Assembly: GCA_021791715.1 (NCBI GenBank)
Contig: JAJYWB010000016.1
Location: forward strand, 29,662-93,661
DNA length: 64,000 bases
Source of the DNA: Planctomycetota bacterium
GTDB taxonomy: Bacteria; Planctomycetota; Planctomycetia; Isosphaerales; Isosphaeraceae
Reading direction: 5' to 3'
Shown: positions 18,797 to 27,568 of the stretch, piece by piece
Numbering within the stretch: the stretch's first letter is position 1
Layout of the letters: the number at the start of each line of letters is the position of its first letter
Program-made: the position numbers and the translations under genes
The notes under the pieces: model-generated
Told to the model about the DNA's origin: nothing
Database searches by the model: none
The model's input: only the letters and a program-made list of their open reading frames with translations

Positions 18797-21700
18797 GTGA
18801 CGGTCGACGCGCGAATTCGGTCGCTGTTGGAGACGATCGAGAGCGACGATCCGGCGATTCGCGATCGCTCGCTTTCCCAGCTTTTAATCGGCATGTCGAC
18901 CTCCGATCTGCTTTCGGCGTGCAAAGAACTTGAACGCTTTCGCAGGCGGTCCGAGAACCTCTACGAGCGCGTGCGAGCCTCGATGTTTCTGCACGCGATC
19001 TATCAATATTATGTTCAAGAGAGTCCTGAGATCCCCGCCTCGGGGTACGTTCCGTACGACGGATTCGAGGATCTGCTCGACCGTCGGTTCGAACGCGCGA
19101 TCGCATTGTTTTTAAAGGCTTTCGATGAACAGGGGCCGAACGGGACGGTCGCGAGCGCGCTTGCGCAGGCGTATGAACAGATCGCTTATCAAACGCTCGC
19201 GGATCAGGTTCGGCGATCGGTGCGGAGTTGTTCGGGGAATCGTTGGATGTTCCGCGTCGGCGGGGTCGACGAGCTGCCGCTCCGGCTCGCTCCGGCGTTG
19301 CTCGAACGCGCCTCGGCCGACTCGCTCTTTCCGATCCTGATCGAGCGAACCCCCGTGAGGCTCGATCTTTCGCATTCGGCCTGGTCCGATATTTTCTTTC
19401 TGGGAATGGATTATCCCGAAGGAGCGCGGGTATTAAACATATCGGTTGATCTTGGGGTTCATGGACGAGACGCCGCGCCCGTCCCGCCGATCTCGGTTTA
19501 TGTGCGTGTGATCGCCGAACCGATCCTCAGGCTCACGAGTCTCGACCTCGGCGCTTGTAAAGACGTCGACTCACTCGAAGAACTGTTCAATTTTGGCAAC
19601 GATTATCTGGGGCTGGTGAAGGCGGGGGTGATCGCTTCTGGTCTTGTTCCCGCGTCGCTCGAGGGGACGGCGACTTCGCTCGCCGACGTTTTGGCGCGGG
19701 TCGTTCGTCCCGGCCACGGCGTCGAGGTGACGACCGCGGTCAACGATATCCCCAAGGGATCTCGGCTCGCGGTTTCAACGAATCTACTCGCGTCGATCAT
19801 TTCGGCGCTGATGCGCGCGACGGGGCAAACGAGGCGGTTGACGGGAACGCTCGAGCCCGACGAGGCGCGGGTCGTCGTGGCGCGGGCGATTCTCGGCGAA
19901 TGGCTCGGCGGATCGGGAGGGGGCTGGCAGGATTCGGGAGGCGTTTTCCCGGGGATCAAAATCATCGAGGGAGTTCCCTCGGGACCGACCGACCCCGAAC
20001 ACGGAATCAGCCGAGGACGATTGCTGCCGCGCCATCGATTGCTTGATCGAGCGGATCATCTTGCCACGCATGTAAATATAGATAACGGTATGGATATCGG
20101 CGGAAAATCGCCCGTCGCCGACGAGCGGTCCGATTCGTTCGCGCGGGCGCTCGCGGAAAGCCTTGTGCTGGTGCACGGAGGGATGGCGCAGAACGTCGGG
20201 CCGATCTTAAACATGGTTACGCAAAAGTATCTTTTAAGAAGCGGACCCGAATGGGAGGGAAGACGCGACGCGGGGCGTATTTTCGAGCGGATCGTTCAGG
20301 CGGTTCAATCCGGCGACGTCGCGGCGCTCGGCGGTTCGACGACCGCCAATTGGGAAGGCCCGCTTAAACGGATCATTCCGTGGGTAAGTAATCACTTCAC
20401 AGAAACGATTATCGCGCAGGCGCGAGCGACGCTCGAAAAGGACTTTTGGGGCTTCTTGATGCTGGGAGGGATGTCGGGAGGGGGAATGGCGTTTTTCACC
20501 GCGCCTCACCGGCGCGACGAATTCCGCCGCGAGATCGCCGCGATCATGCGGAACGCCAAGGCTTCGCTCGAGGAGGCGTTGCCGTTCGCGATGGACCCCG
20601 TCGTTTATGATTTCAAGATCAATCCCCTCGGCACGCACGCCGAGCTGATCACCGACGCGCGTGCGATGATGCCCGCGAAATACTACACGTTGCAGGTCCC
20701 CAAAATGATCGAACAGGGAGCGCGAGAGACCGCGGCTTCGCGATGCGCCGACGTCGATCATTTTTCGAATCATTGCGGCGATTCCGCCGACCTGATCCGC
20801 GTCTTTCGTGCGATGATCAACAACCTTTTTCCCGTCCCTCGATCCGCGGTCGATCGGTCGCGCGCGAGCTGGGACGAGACCGCCGAGAAGATCCTCAAGG
20901 CGAACGGTTTCGACTCGACCGAGCACGAACGCTTGCGCGAGGATCTGATTCGGGGTCGGATCGGACTGGCGCGGAATCGGCTCCCCGTCGATACCGATAT
21001 ACGAGATGTCGACGATCGCGAACTCGTTTCGGCGCGGGGTCGCATTCCCGCGACGACGGTCGAACTTGGGCGACGCGCGATCGAAGCAGGCGAGGTCGCG
21101 GTCGTCTCGCTCGCCGCGGGGGTCGGCAGCCGGTGGACGACGGGCGCCGGAGTCGTCAAGGCGATCAACCCGTTCGTCATGATCGACGGCCGACATCGCG
21201 CGTTTCTCGAAATCCACTTCGCCAAAACGAAACGATCTCAAAAGATTCATCATGTTCGAATCCCGCATATCGTGACGACGAGTTATCTCACGCACTCGGC
21301 GATCGAACGTCGGCTCGAAAAAACGGGGGATTTCGGTCACGACGGCCCCGTTTTTCTCTCGCCGGGGCGGTCGATCGGCAAGCGGCTCGTGCCGATGACT
21401 CGCGATCTTACCTTTTTATGGGAGGAGACGAGTCACGAAACGCTCGACGAGAACAAACAAAAAGTTCGCGCCGCGGGCAGGCGTGCGATCCTCGATTGGG
21501 CGCGAGAGACCGGCGAGGGGAGCGATTACACCGACAACACGCCGATCCAACGCTTCAACCCCCCCGGCCATTTTCACGAGATCCCCAACCTCCTCAAAAA
21601 CGGCGTCCTCGCCCGCGTTCTCGCCGAATTTCCCAAACTGAAATACTTGCTTGTTCATAATATTGATACATTGGGAGCTTCGATCGATCCCGGAGTGTTG

Positions 21701-22222
21701 GGTCGAGCGATCGAGTCGGGTTCGAGCGTTTCGTTCGAGGTGATTCCGCGGCGGATCGAGGATCGCGGCGGAGGTTTGGCGAAGGTGAACGGTCGCTTGC
21801 GGTTGCTCGAGGGGCTGGCGCAGCCGCGCGAGGAGACCGAGTTCCGTCTTCGCTATTACAACACGCTCACGACGTGGGTCGAGATCGACGGCCTGCTGAA
21901 GGCTTTCGGCCTAACCCGCGACGACACGCGCGACGATCCCGCCAAGGCCGCGGCCGCGGTGCGCGAAGTCGCTTCGCGGGTTCCCACGTATGTAACGATC
22001 AAAGACGTGAAGCGGCGTTGGGGGCACGGCCAGGAGGACGTTTTCCCCGCGGCTCAATTTGAAAAATTGTGGGGCGACGTGACGTCGTTGCCCGATCTTT
22101 CGTGCTCGTTCCTCGTCGTCGATCGGGGGCGCGGCCGCCAGCTTAAAGATACGGCGCAGCTCGACGGCTGGGCGAACGACGGCGGGCTTGAATACGTGAA
22201 ATCGCTTTGCGATTTTCATTAA
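18797..22222 (+). CDS. GHMP-kinase-like / UDP-sugar pyrophosphorylase-like fusion
   Basis: 1141 aa from GTG 18797 with AAAGGAG 8 bases upstream. The region around residues 150-650 resembles GHMP sugar kinases: a glycine-rich GGSGGGWQDSGGVFPG (about 375-390) matches the substrate/ATP loop of FKP-, HddA- and fucokinase-type enzymes, and a late GGMSGGGMAFF resembles the third kinase motif. From about residue 770 there is a UDPGP-type pyrophosphorylase: LAAGVGSRWTTGAGVVKAI, FLEIHFAKTK, FNPPGHFHEIPNLL and VHNIDTLGASIDP. A fusion of kinase and pyrophosphorylase would turn a free sugar into a nucleotide sugar in one protein. The sugar is unknown. It is flanked by a GalU-like and an epimerase gene, which supports this reading. 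Confidence 0.75.
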   Translation: MTVDARIRSLLETIESDDPAIRDRSLSQLLIGMSTSDLLSACKELERFRRRSENLYERVRASMFLHAIYQYYVQESPEIPASGYVPYDGFEDLLDRRFERAIALFLKAFDEQGPNGTVASALAQAYEQIAYQTLADQVRRSVRSCSGNRWMFRVGGVDELPLRLAPALLERASADSLFPILIERTPVRLDLSHSAWSDIFFLGMDYPEGARVLNISVDLGVHGRDAAPVPPISVYVRVIAEPILRLTSLDLGACKDVDSLEELFNFGNDYLGLVKAGVIASGLVPASLEGTATSLADVLARVVRPGHGVEVTTAVNDIPKGSRLAVSTNLLASIISALMRATGQTRRLTGTLEPDEARVVVARAILGEWLGGSGGGWQDSGGVFPGIKIIEGVPSGPTDPEHGISRGRLLPRHRLLDRADHLATHVNIDNGMDIGGKSPVADERSDSFARALAESLVLVHGGMAQNVGPILNMVTQKYLLRSGPEWEGRRDAGRIFERIVQAVQSGDVAALGGSTTANWEGPLKRIIPWVSNHFTETIIAQARATLEKDFWGFLMLGGMSGGGMAFFTAPHRRDEFRREIAAIMRNAKASLEEALPFAMDPVVYDFKINPLGTHAELITDARAMMPAKYYTLQVPKMIEQGARETAASRCADVDHFSNHCGDSADLIRVFRAMINNLFPVPRSAVDRSRASWDETAEKILKANGFDSTEHERLREDLIRGRIGLARNRLPVDTDIRDVDDRELVSARGRIPATTVELGRRAIEAGEVAVVSLAAGVGSRWTTGAGVVKAINPFVMIDGRHRAFLEIHFAKTKRSQKIHHVRIPHIVTTSYLTHSAIERRLEKTGDFGHDGPVFLSPGRSIGKRLVPMTRDLTFLWEETSHETLDENKQKVRAAGRRAILDWARETGEGSDYTDNTPIQRFNPPGHFHEIPNLLKNGVLARVLAEFPKLKYLLVHNIDTLGASIDPGVLGRAIESGSSVSFEVIPRRIEDRGGGLAKVNGRLRLLEGLAQPREETEFRLRYYNTLTTWVEIDGLLKAFGLTRDDTRDDPAKAAAAVREVASRVPTYVTIKDVKRRWGHGQEDVFPAAQFEKLWGDVTSLPDLSCSFLVVDRGRGRQLKDTAQLDGWANDGGLEYVKSLCDFH

Positions 22223-22296
22223 TCACGCGATCGCTCGTCCCAAGATATCGTCACAGCGCTAACGATAACTGTAATTGAAATGATGATGGAAATGAT

Positions 22297-23271
22297 ATGA
22301 AAAGATCGACGAATGCGTTTAATCTTGGCGGAAGTCGCGTTCTTGTAACCGGGGGCGCGGGATTCATCGGGTCGCACCTTGTCGACGCGTTTGTGGCCGC
22401 GGGAGCTTGGGTGCGGGTGATCGACGATTTATCGACGGGTAAGCTCGAGAATCTGGCGGATTCTTGGGATCGGATCGAGTTTATCGAGGGGAATCTAGCC
22501 GATTTTGAAACGTGTCGGCGCGCGGTCGAGGGGATTGATTTTGTATCGCATCAGGCGGCGATTCCGAGCGTCCCTCGGTCGATCGCCGATCCGATTCCTT
22601 CGATCGAAAGCGGGCCGATCGCCACCTTGTATTTGCTCGAGGCGAGCCGGCTCGCGAAGGTTAAACGATTGATTTACGCGGCTTCGAGCAGCGCTTACGG
22701 CGACACCGCGGTTCTTCCCAAGGAGGAATCGTCGCGGCCCGCTCCGCTCAGTCCGTACGCCGCGGGGAAGGTCGCGGGGGAATATTTCGTATCGGTTTAC
22801 GCGAAAACGATGGGGCTCGACGGAGCGAGCCTACGCTATTTCAACGTGTTCGGGGCGAGGCAGGATCCTTCAAGCCCTTATAGCGGGGTGATCGCGCTCT
22901 TCGCGAGGCTCGCCGCGGAGGGACGCTCCGCGACGATCCACGGCGACGGTTTACAGACACGTGATTTTACATACATATCCAATGTCGTTCTCGCGAATCT
23001 GCTCGCGACGACCCGATCCGAACCGTTGGGCGGGATCGTATTGAACGTCGGGACGGGTCGAAGGATTTCTTTGCTCGAACTCGTCGACATGCTTAACGCG
23101 CTCCTGGGGACGAATCTCGAACCCGTTCATCTTGAACCTCGCCCGGGCGACGTCCGCGATTCGCAGGCGAGCCTCGATCGCATCCGCGCCGAGCTCGGTT
23201 ACGAGCCGATCGTCGATTTTGAAGAAGGGCTTGAACGATTGATTCAATCACTTAATCTCAAAAATGCATAA
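22297..23271 (+). CDS. NAD-dependent nucleotide-sugar epimerase (extended SDR)
   Basis: 324 aa. It has an NAD-binding GxxGxxG in VTGGAGFIGSH (residues 17-27), a cofactor-discriminating Asp in VIDDLSTGK, a catalytic Ser/Tyr/Lys set in AASSSAYGD and SPYAAGKVAGEYF, and substrate-binding LRYFNVFGARQDPSS. The likely product is a UDP-glucose or UDP-N-acetylglucosamine 4-epimerase of the WbpP/GalE type, which would act on the nucleotide sugars made by the two upstream genes. The start ATG 22297 has only a weak upstream purine run. It is 74 bases downstream of the fusion gene. Confidence 0.9.
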   Translation: MKRSTNAFNLGGSRVLVTGGAGFIGSHLVDAFVAAGAWVRVIDDLSTGKLENLADSWDRIEFIEGNLADFETCRRAVEGIDFVSHQAAIPSVPRSIADPIPSIESGPIATLYLLEASRLAKVKRLIYAASSSAYGDTAVLPKEESSRPAPLSPYAAGKVAGEYFVSVYAKTMGLDGASLRYFNVFGARQDPSSPYSGVIALFARLAAEGRSATIHGDGLQTRDFTYISNVVLANLLATTRSEPLGGIVLNVGTGRRISLLELVDMLNALLGTNLEPVHLEPRPGDVRDSQASLDRIRAELGYEPIVDFEEGLERLIQSLNLKNA

Positions 23272-23955
23272 GTATAATCATAAAATTCGCGGTATGCGAC
23301 GTCGAGCCGTACCGGTTCATGATCGGCGATCGGTTCGCGAGCTCCCGATTCGATGGAAGACGCCGAGGGATCGCCCGATCGCGCCGTTTCGCGGAGCGGA
23401 TCCAATATCAATGATTGTATCATAATAATAGACGTTACAACGAAATTCGCGGTCTCTCGGTCGGATTCGCTCGCGCCGGGAACAAAGATCGCCTGTTTAT
23501 TTAGAACTAATTAATATAATAATATTATTATAATATTCCGCGGTCCGGTTTAAGAGCCGAAATCCGGCGCGTCTCGAACCTGGATTTTGTGAACGGATCG
23601 ATCGTTCTTGAGGAGATTGAATCGAAATTCGACTCGACGCGAACCGCTTTACGAGAGACGGTTCGTGTTACCGATCGTCGGTTCGTCGCGACGATCGATC
23701 GAGATCACGCTTGCGAATTCGCGTCGACCCGCTCGGTTATCGATCGGGGGGAGCCGCCTTATCATACCGGCGAAAGAGGTCGTCGGTAGCTCAAGGCGAA
23801 GCGAGACGATCGAACAGACCCGGCTGGAAGACGCGTTCTTTGTTACGATTCGAAAGCAATCCACGGTCGGTTGCTTTCGTCGGTTTGTCGTGTTATTAAT
23901 GTGGATCCATTTTATAAGAGATCGGTTTCGGCTTTCTACGACGAGGTTGGAATCC
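23272..23955. other. Intergenic DNA with an AT-rich palindrome
   Basis: 684 bases between the epimerase and TPR genes. No gene is supported; an open frame from 23608 merely extends the TPR gene upstream with no conserved content. The notable feature is an 18-base perfect palindrome TATAATAATATTATTATA at 23515-23532 inside a very AT-rich block. It could be a bent promoter region or a protein-binding site, but nothing proves this. Confidence 0.5.
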
Positions 23956-24744
23956 ATGACTTTGCACATTCATTTACATCGAATCTTTTTAAAAGCGGGC
24001 GCGGCGGCGATGATCGTTCTCGCGTCGATATCGGTCGATATCCACGAAGCGACGGCTCGCGACGACGCACCAAAAAATGCATATGCGTATATTATTCGCG
24101 GTCAGTACCGCCTTGGACGAAAGGAATATGCGCTCGCGATCGCCGATTTCACCAAAGCGATTCGTCTCGATCCTCAATCGGCCTTCGGCTACGGGAAGCG
24201 AGGCGTGGTTTGGAACGTGAAAAAAGAATACGACAAGGCGCTCGCGGATTTTGACAAAGCGATCGGTCTCGATCCCGTTTATTCGAATCCGTATGTCAGT
24301 CGAGCCGTGCTCGAATTCGTGTGCGAGAAAAGGAACGTTCACGAGACGGTTTCACTTTTGATCAAGAATTGCGATCCGAAAGACGAGTACGCGACTTACG
24401 GGGTACTGATCGGCGTGTTCGCCGCTCGAAAATCGGGACGAAAGGATCTCGTCGAGCGATATCTCGACGACGTTGTGAAACGGACCGTTGAGCGCAACTG
24501 GCCGTATCCCGTCGTTCAATACCTGCGTGGAAAGATGAGTGAGAAAGAATTGATTTCCGCGGCGGCCGTTGACGGTCAAATGACCGAGGCTCGTTGTTAT
24601 ATCGGTCTCAATCTCGAATGCGACGGGCGCGAGGCTGAAGCGGTCGAGCATTTCCGATGGGTCGAGAGGAGCGGCGATTCGACGTATTTCGAGTACGAGA
24701 TCGCGCTCCACGAACTCAAAAAGCTCGAAGCCCGGCGTAAATAA
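23956..24744 (+). CDS. Secreted TPR-repeat protein
   Basis: 262 aa from ATG 23956 (GAGG about 9 bases upstream). The N-terminus looks like a signal peptide or membrane anchor (FLKAGAAAMIVLASISV). Two clear tetratricopeptide repeats follow: YALAIADFTKAIRLDPQS and YDKALADFDKAIGLDP. The C-terminal half has weaker helical repeats (EARCYIGLNLECDGREAEA). TPRs mediate protein binding; the partner is unknown. The gene stands alone, followed by repeat-rich DNA. Confidence 0.8.
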   Translation: MTLHIHLHRIFLKAGAAAMIVLASISVDIHEATARDDAPKNAYAYIIRGQYRLGRKEYALAIADFTKAIRLDPQSAFGYGKRGVVWNVKKEYDKALADFDKAIGLDPVYSNPYVSRAVLEFVCEKRNVHETVSLLIKNCDPKDEYATYGVLIGVFAARKSGRKDLVERYLDDVVKRTVERNWPYPVVQYLRGKMSEKELISAAAVDGQMTEARCYIGLNLECDGREAEAVEHFRWVERSGDSTYFEYEIALHELKKLEARRK

Positions 24745-24823
24745 TCGATGAGATCGGATGATAAACCTTGATTGTATCAAATCGTGTGTCTGTTATTCAC
24801 CCGGTATTATCTTATCGAGCAAC

Positions 24824-25348
24824 CCCTCATCCGTCGCTCAGCGACGACTTCTCCCAAAGGGAGAAGTATTGATACGGATCTGCACTTCATTTCGGAGTGA
24901 ATGTAAGCCTCTCCCTTTGGGAGAGGCCGGCCGAAAGCCGGGTGAGGGGCTTTTTCAACTTGCGAATGATCTTAAAATTCAATCCCTCATCCGTCGCTCC
25001 GCGACGACTTCTCCCAAAGGGAGAAGTATTGATACGGATCTGCACTTCTTTTCGGAGTGAATGTAAGCCTCTCCCTTTGGGAGAGGCCGGCCGAAGGCCG
25101 GGTGAGGGGTTTGGAATCTTGCGAATGATCTTAAAATTCAATCCCTCATCCGTCGCTCCGCGACGACTTCTCCCAAAGGGAGAAGTATTGATACGGATCT
25201 GCACTTCTTTTCGGAGTGAATGTAAGCCTCTCCCTTTGGGAGAGGCCGGCCGAAGGCCGGGTGAGGGGCTTTTTCAACTTGCGATTCATCTGATCAATCA
25301 GGCCCTCATCCGTCGCTCCGCGACGACTTCTCCCAAAGGGAGAAGTGA
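24824..25348. repeat. Tandem array of 159/160-base hairpin units
   Basis: Units start at 24824, 24984, 25143 and 25303 with CCCTCATCCGTCGCTC. The first three are complete and the fourth stops after the first hairpin. Each unit holds three hairpins: CTTCTCCCAAAGGGAGAAG, CCTCTCCCTTTGGGAGAGG and CCGGCCGAAGGCCGG. The copies differ at only a few positions (for example CTCAGCG against CTCCGCG), so the amplification is recent. This resembles palindromic intergenic repeats common in planctomycetes, here in tandem rather than scattered. Confidence 0.85.
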
Positions 25349-25493
25349 AAGAGCGGAAATCCAGACTCGGACTTCGCTGAGAGGCTCTCCGAAAAAGCAA
25401 CGGAACGCCATCGGCTCGAATATACCAATTTCGACGCAATATACATGTTGATCGCAACTACATAAAATATCAAGATATCAGACAATTCTGGTC

Positions 25494-25519
25494 GGGAGGG
25501 CGAACCTCCTGGTGAGCCG
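25494..25519 (+). repeat. Half copy of the MITE-like element
   Basis: Only the left terminus (GGGAGGGCGAACCTCCTGG and GTGAGCCG) is present, followed by unrelated sequence. It sits about 70 bases before a complete copy and looks like a remnant of a nested or aborted insertion. Confidence 0.65.
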
Positions 25520-25587
25520 GCATGTTTTTATTTAGGATATTGAACCGGTTCGGGATGTCGAACCCGATTGGGACGACGAACCCGTCC

Positions 25588-25702
25588 GGGAGGGCGAACC
25601 TCCTGGTGAGCCGCATCATGATGTTTGCGTTTATTGACCGAATAATCGTCCTCTTTGCCGGAAATTACGAAAAAGAGACTCGCCGGGAGGTTCGCCTTAT
25701 CC
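25588..25702 (+). repeat. MITE-like palindromic element, copy 2
   Basis: A 115-base copy in the same orientation as 17056-17168. The left end is intact; the interior has TTTGCGTTTATTGACCGAAT and ATTACGAAAAAGAGACTCG. The right end is slightly decayed (GCCGGGAGGTTCGCCTTATC instead of GCCCTCCC). Confidence 0.75.
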
Positions 25703-25951
25703 AATGAAAAATGCCGACTTTTTGATTATTGATAAATAATATTATATTGGTTAACCGACTGCAAATCCGGAATCGTCGAGCCGAACGCGACTCGATCGTT
25801 TTCCGGTTCGACTCTCGGAAAAATAAACCGAAATCGGCGCGAGCCGTTTGGAACGGCGGAAATCTCTATTCGAAAGCGTTGATGATAACACGTTGATGAA
25901 TCACCATAATCATTTACGATTATAAAATATCATATCAACAGAACGTCGATT

Positions 25952-26611
25952 TTATTGTTGGGGCGATAAGATCAAACGAAAAGGTCGGATCGCCGACGGG
26001 ACGAGGCTGGTGGAGAAGCTTAAATGAGGGATCTCGTCGGGTTTCACCAGTCCGAGGATCCGTTCGACGAGGAGGGTGCGGTCTCCCGAGTAATTCAAGC
26101 GGACGTTTTTTCCGGCGTTGAGCAGCGCGATCGATTGATCGAGCTTGGGGAGCTCGATCCAATTCGCGCCTTCGCACGCGCGGGATTCGGTTCTTCGCGG
26201 ATAATGATCGCTTAATTCGACGGCGTCGAGCGTGCTTTTGGGGACGGCCTGATAGACCGATCGACCGAGGACGAAGGCGTCGCGGGCGATCGCGATCGGC
26301 GAATCGTCGGCGCGAAGCAGTTGATCGCGTGTTATTATCACGATGTGTGTGTAAATCTGACGTCCGGCTCGGCCGCTGTATTCGGGAGGGCCCTGGCACG
26401 TGCGAGCGACGGCGAATCTGCCCGAAGGCAGGGGAAAAAATTGGAACGAGAACGCGTTGGCGGGATCGATCGCGAGCCCCTCGTGCGAAGGAGACCAGGT
26501 CGACGCGGCGACCGCCTCGGGCTCGGTCACGCCGCGCGATCGCGCCGCGAGGTGATACCCCGCCGTCCCGTCCTGATCTAACGATGTGAATATAGCCTGA
26601 TCTACAATCAT
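25952..26611 (-). CDS. GAP1-N2-like protein of a GTPase-associated system
   Basis: 219 aa. The sequence matches what I recall of the GAP1 N-terminal domain type 2: IVDQAIFTSLDQDGTAGYHL, then STWSPSHEGL, FFPLPSGRFAVARTCQGPPE and YSGRAGRQIYTHIVIITRD. GAP1 proteins accompany TRAFAC GTPases in predicted NTP-dependent conflict systems. Most recalled members are much longer, with middle and C-terminal GAP1 domains; this one ends at LSPQQ and appears to be the N-domain alone. The start ATG has no clear Shine-Dalgarno. It is the last gene of the FGE-GTPase-GAP1 unit, 54 bases after the GTPase stop. Confidence 0.75.
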   Translation of the reverse strand: MIVDQAIFTSLDQDGTAGYHLAARSRGVTEPEAVAASTWSPSHEGLAIDPANAFSFQFFPLPSGRFAVARTCQGPPEYSGRAGRQIYTHIVIITRDQLLRADDSPIAIARDAFVLGRSVYQAVPKSTLDAVELSDHYPRRTESRACEGANWIELPKLDQSIALLNAGKNVRLNYSGDRTLLVERILGLVKPDEIPHLSFSTSLVPSAIRPFRLILSPQQ

Positions 26612-26665
26612 GTATATATAAGAGCTTAATCAAATGTCTCGATTGAATCACGGCGATTCGGCGAT

Positions 26666-27568
26666 TTAAATTTGCCCCGCGAGCCAGGCGAAGGGCTCGA
26701 TGATTCCCTTGGGTTCGACGCGGAGGGGGATCAGGCTTTCGCGGCCCTCGGAATCGATGAGCCAGCCGCTCGATCCCGCGACTCCCGACGCGAAGAATTT
26801 GAACTGCGCGAGTCTGGCCTCGCAGAGCTTCCACAGGCCCGGGGCGTTGGATCGCGCGAACGCCGCGGGGTCTCGAACCGATTCCTCGCAGAGGTCCGAT
26901 TTGGTAAAGACGATCGCGGTCGGGACGTCCGACTTTTGTTTTTTCCGTTTCGGTCGAAGCGACGTGAGATAGCTGATCAGTTGCATCGCGAAGAGTTCTT
27001 GGCCCTGGCCGTCGGCGATGACCTGAAGGATATCGACGAGGACGATGAGCGCGTCGCATCGAGAGATCAGCGCGTGTATTGTGGGATTGGACATCGGTGA
27101 CGCGAGTTCGGCGGCGACGGCCTCTCCCGCGACGTCGGGCGCGACGAGGTCGAACGGCGGAACTTTGGCGTTTTTTCGTTCGATCTCGCAGTGGACCCAT
27201 TGCCAGCGATCGGCCTCGACCGGAGTTTTGGCGGGGAATCGTTGGCGTTCGAGCGCGAGGATCGTGTTGCGATGGAGCGATAACGAGAACGCTCCGTGAG
27301 CGAAGCCGCTTAGGTTCATGGCGCCCCGAGCGAGATGATCGAGGAGAATGCCGAGATATACCGTTTTTCCCACGCCGCTGGGGCCGAGGACGCCGACGAT
27401 TCGGGGGGGCTTGTCACGAAGGCGAATCGAGTGAATCACGTCGGCGGGGGCGAAACAATGTTCACACGCGTTTCCCTCGAATCCCGCCATCCCGCAGAGC
27501 GGGCACGGTTGATACGCCGTGGAATGCGAACCGAACTGCGTCGATAAAAACGGAGAATGCGTGCTCAT
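26666..27568 (-). CDS. Zinc-ribbon TRAFAC-type GTPase of the same system
   Basis: 300 aa from ATG 27568, overlapping the upstream stop by 4 bases (ATGA). An N-terminal zinc ribbon is formed by C22, C25, C35 and C38 (CPLC and CEHC). The GTPase motifs are Walker A GPSGVGKT (62-69), a G3-like DVAG near 145-148 and G4 TKSD (222-225), which gives guanine preference. The segment CDALIVLVDI before G4 is typical of small GTPase folds. It is likely the switch of the three-gene system, with the GAP1-like protein as a regulator or partner. A longer open frame upstream lies inside the FGE gene and is not used. Confidence 0.8.
   Translation of the reverse strand: MSTHSPFLSTQFGSHSTAYQPCPLCGMAGFEGNACEHCFAPADVIHSIRLRDKPPRIVGVLGPSGVGKTVYLGILLDHLARGAMNLSGFAHGAFSLSLHRNTILALERQRFPAKTPVEADRWQWVHCEIERKNAKVPPFDLVAPDVAGEAVAAELASPMSNPTIHALISRCDALIVLVDILQVIADGQGQELFAMQLISYLTSLRPKRKKQKSDVPTAIVFTKSDLCEESVRDPAAFARSNAPGLWKLCEARLAQFKFFASGVAGSSGWLIDSEGRESLIPLRVEPKGIIEPFAWLAGQI

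Larger units (their letters stand above)
24745..25951. other. Repeat-rich intergenic region
   Basis: 1.2 kb between the convergent TPR and GAP1-like genes. It holds a tandem array of 159/160-base units (24824-25348), a half copy of the MITE-like element (25494-25519) and a full copy (25588-25702). Open frames across the array are products of the repeat and carry no gene signal. Confidence 0.7.

Noticed and set aside
20234..21340. A 368-aa minus-strand open frame
   Set aside because: It is antisense to the kinase/pyrophosphorylase fusion, is very Arg/Asp-rich and has no domain.
24897..25451. Open frames across the 160-base hairpin units
   Set aside because: Peptides repeat with the DNA unit; nothing suggests a protein.
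25935..27200. A 421-aa Arg/Pro-rich open frame on the minus strand
   Set aside because: It lies in an alternative frame over the GAP1-like and GTPase genes and has shadow-frame composition.
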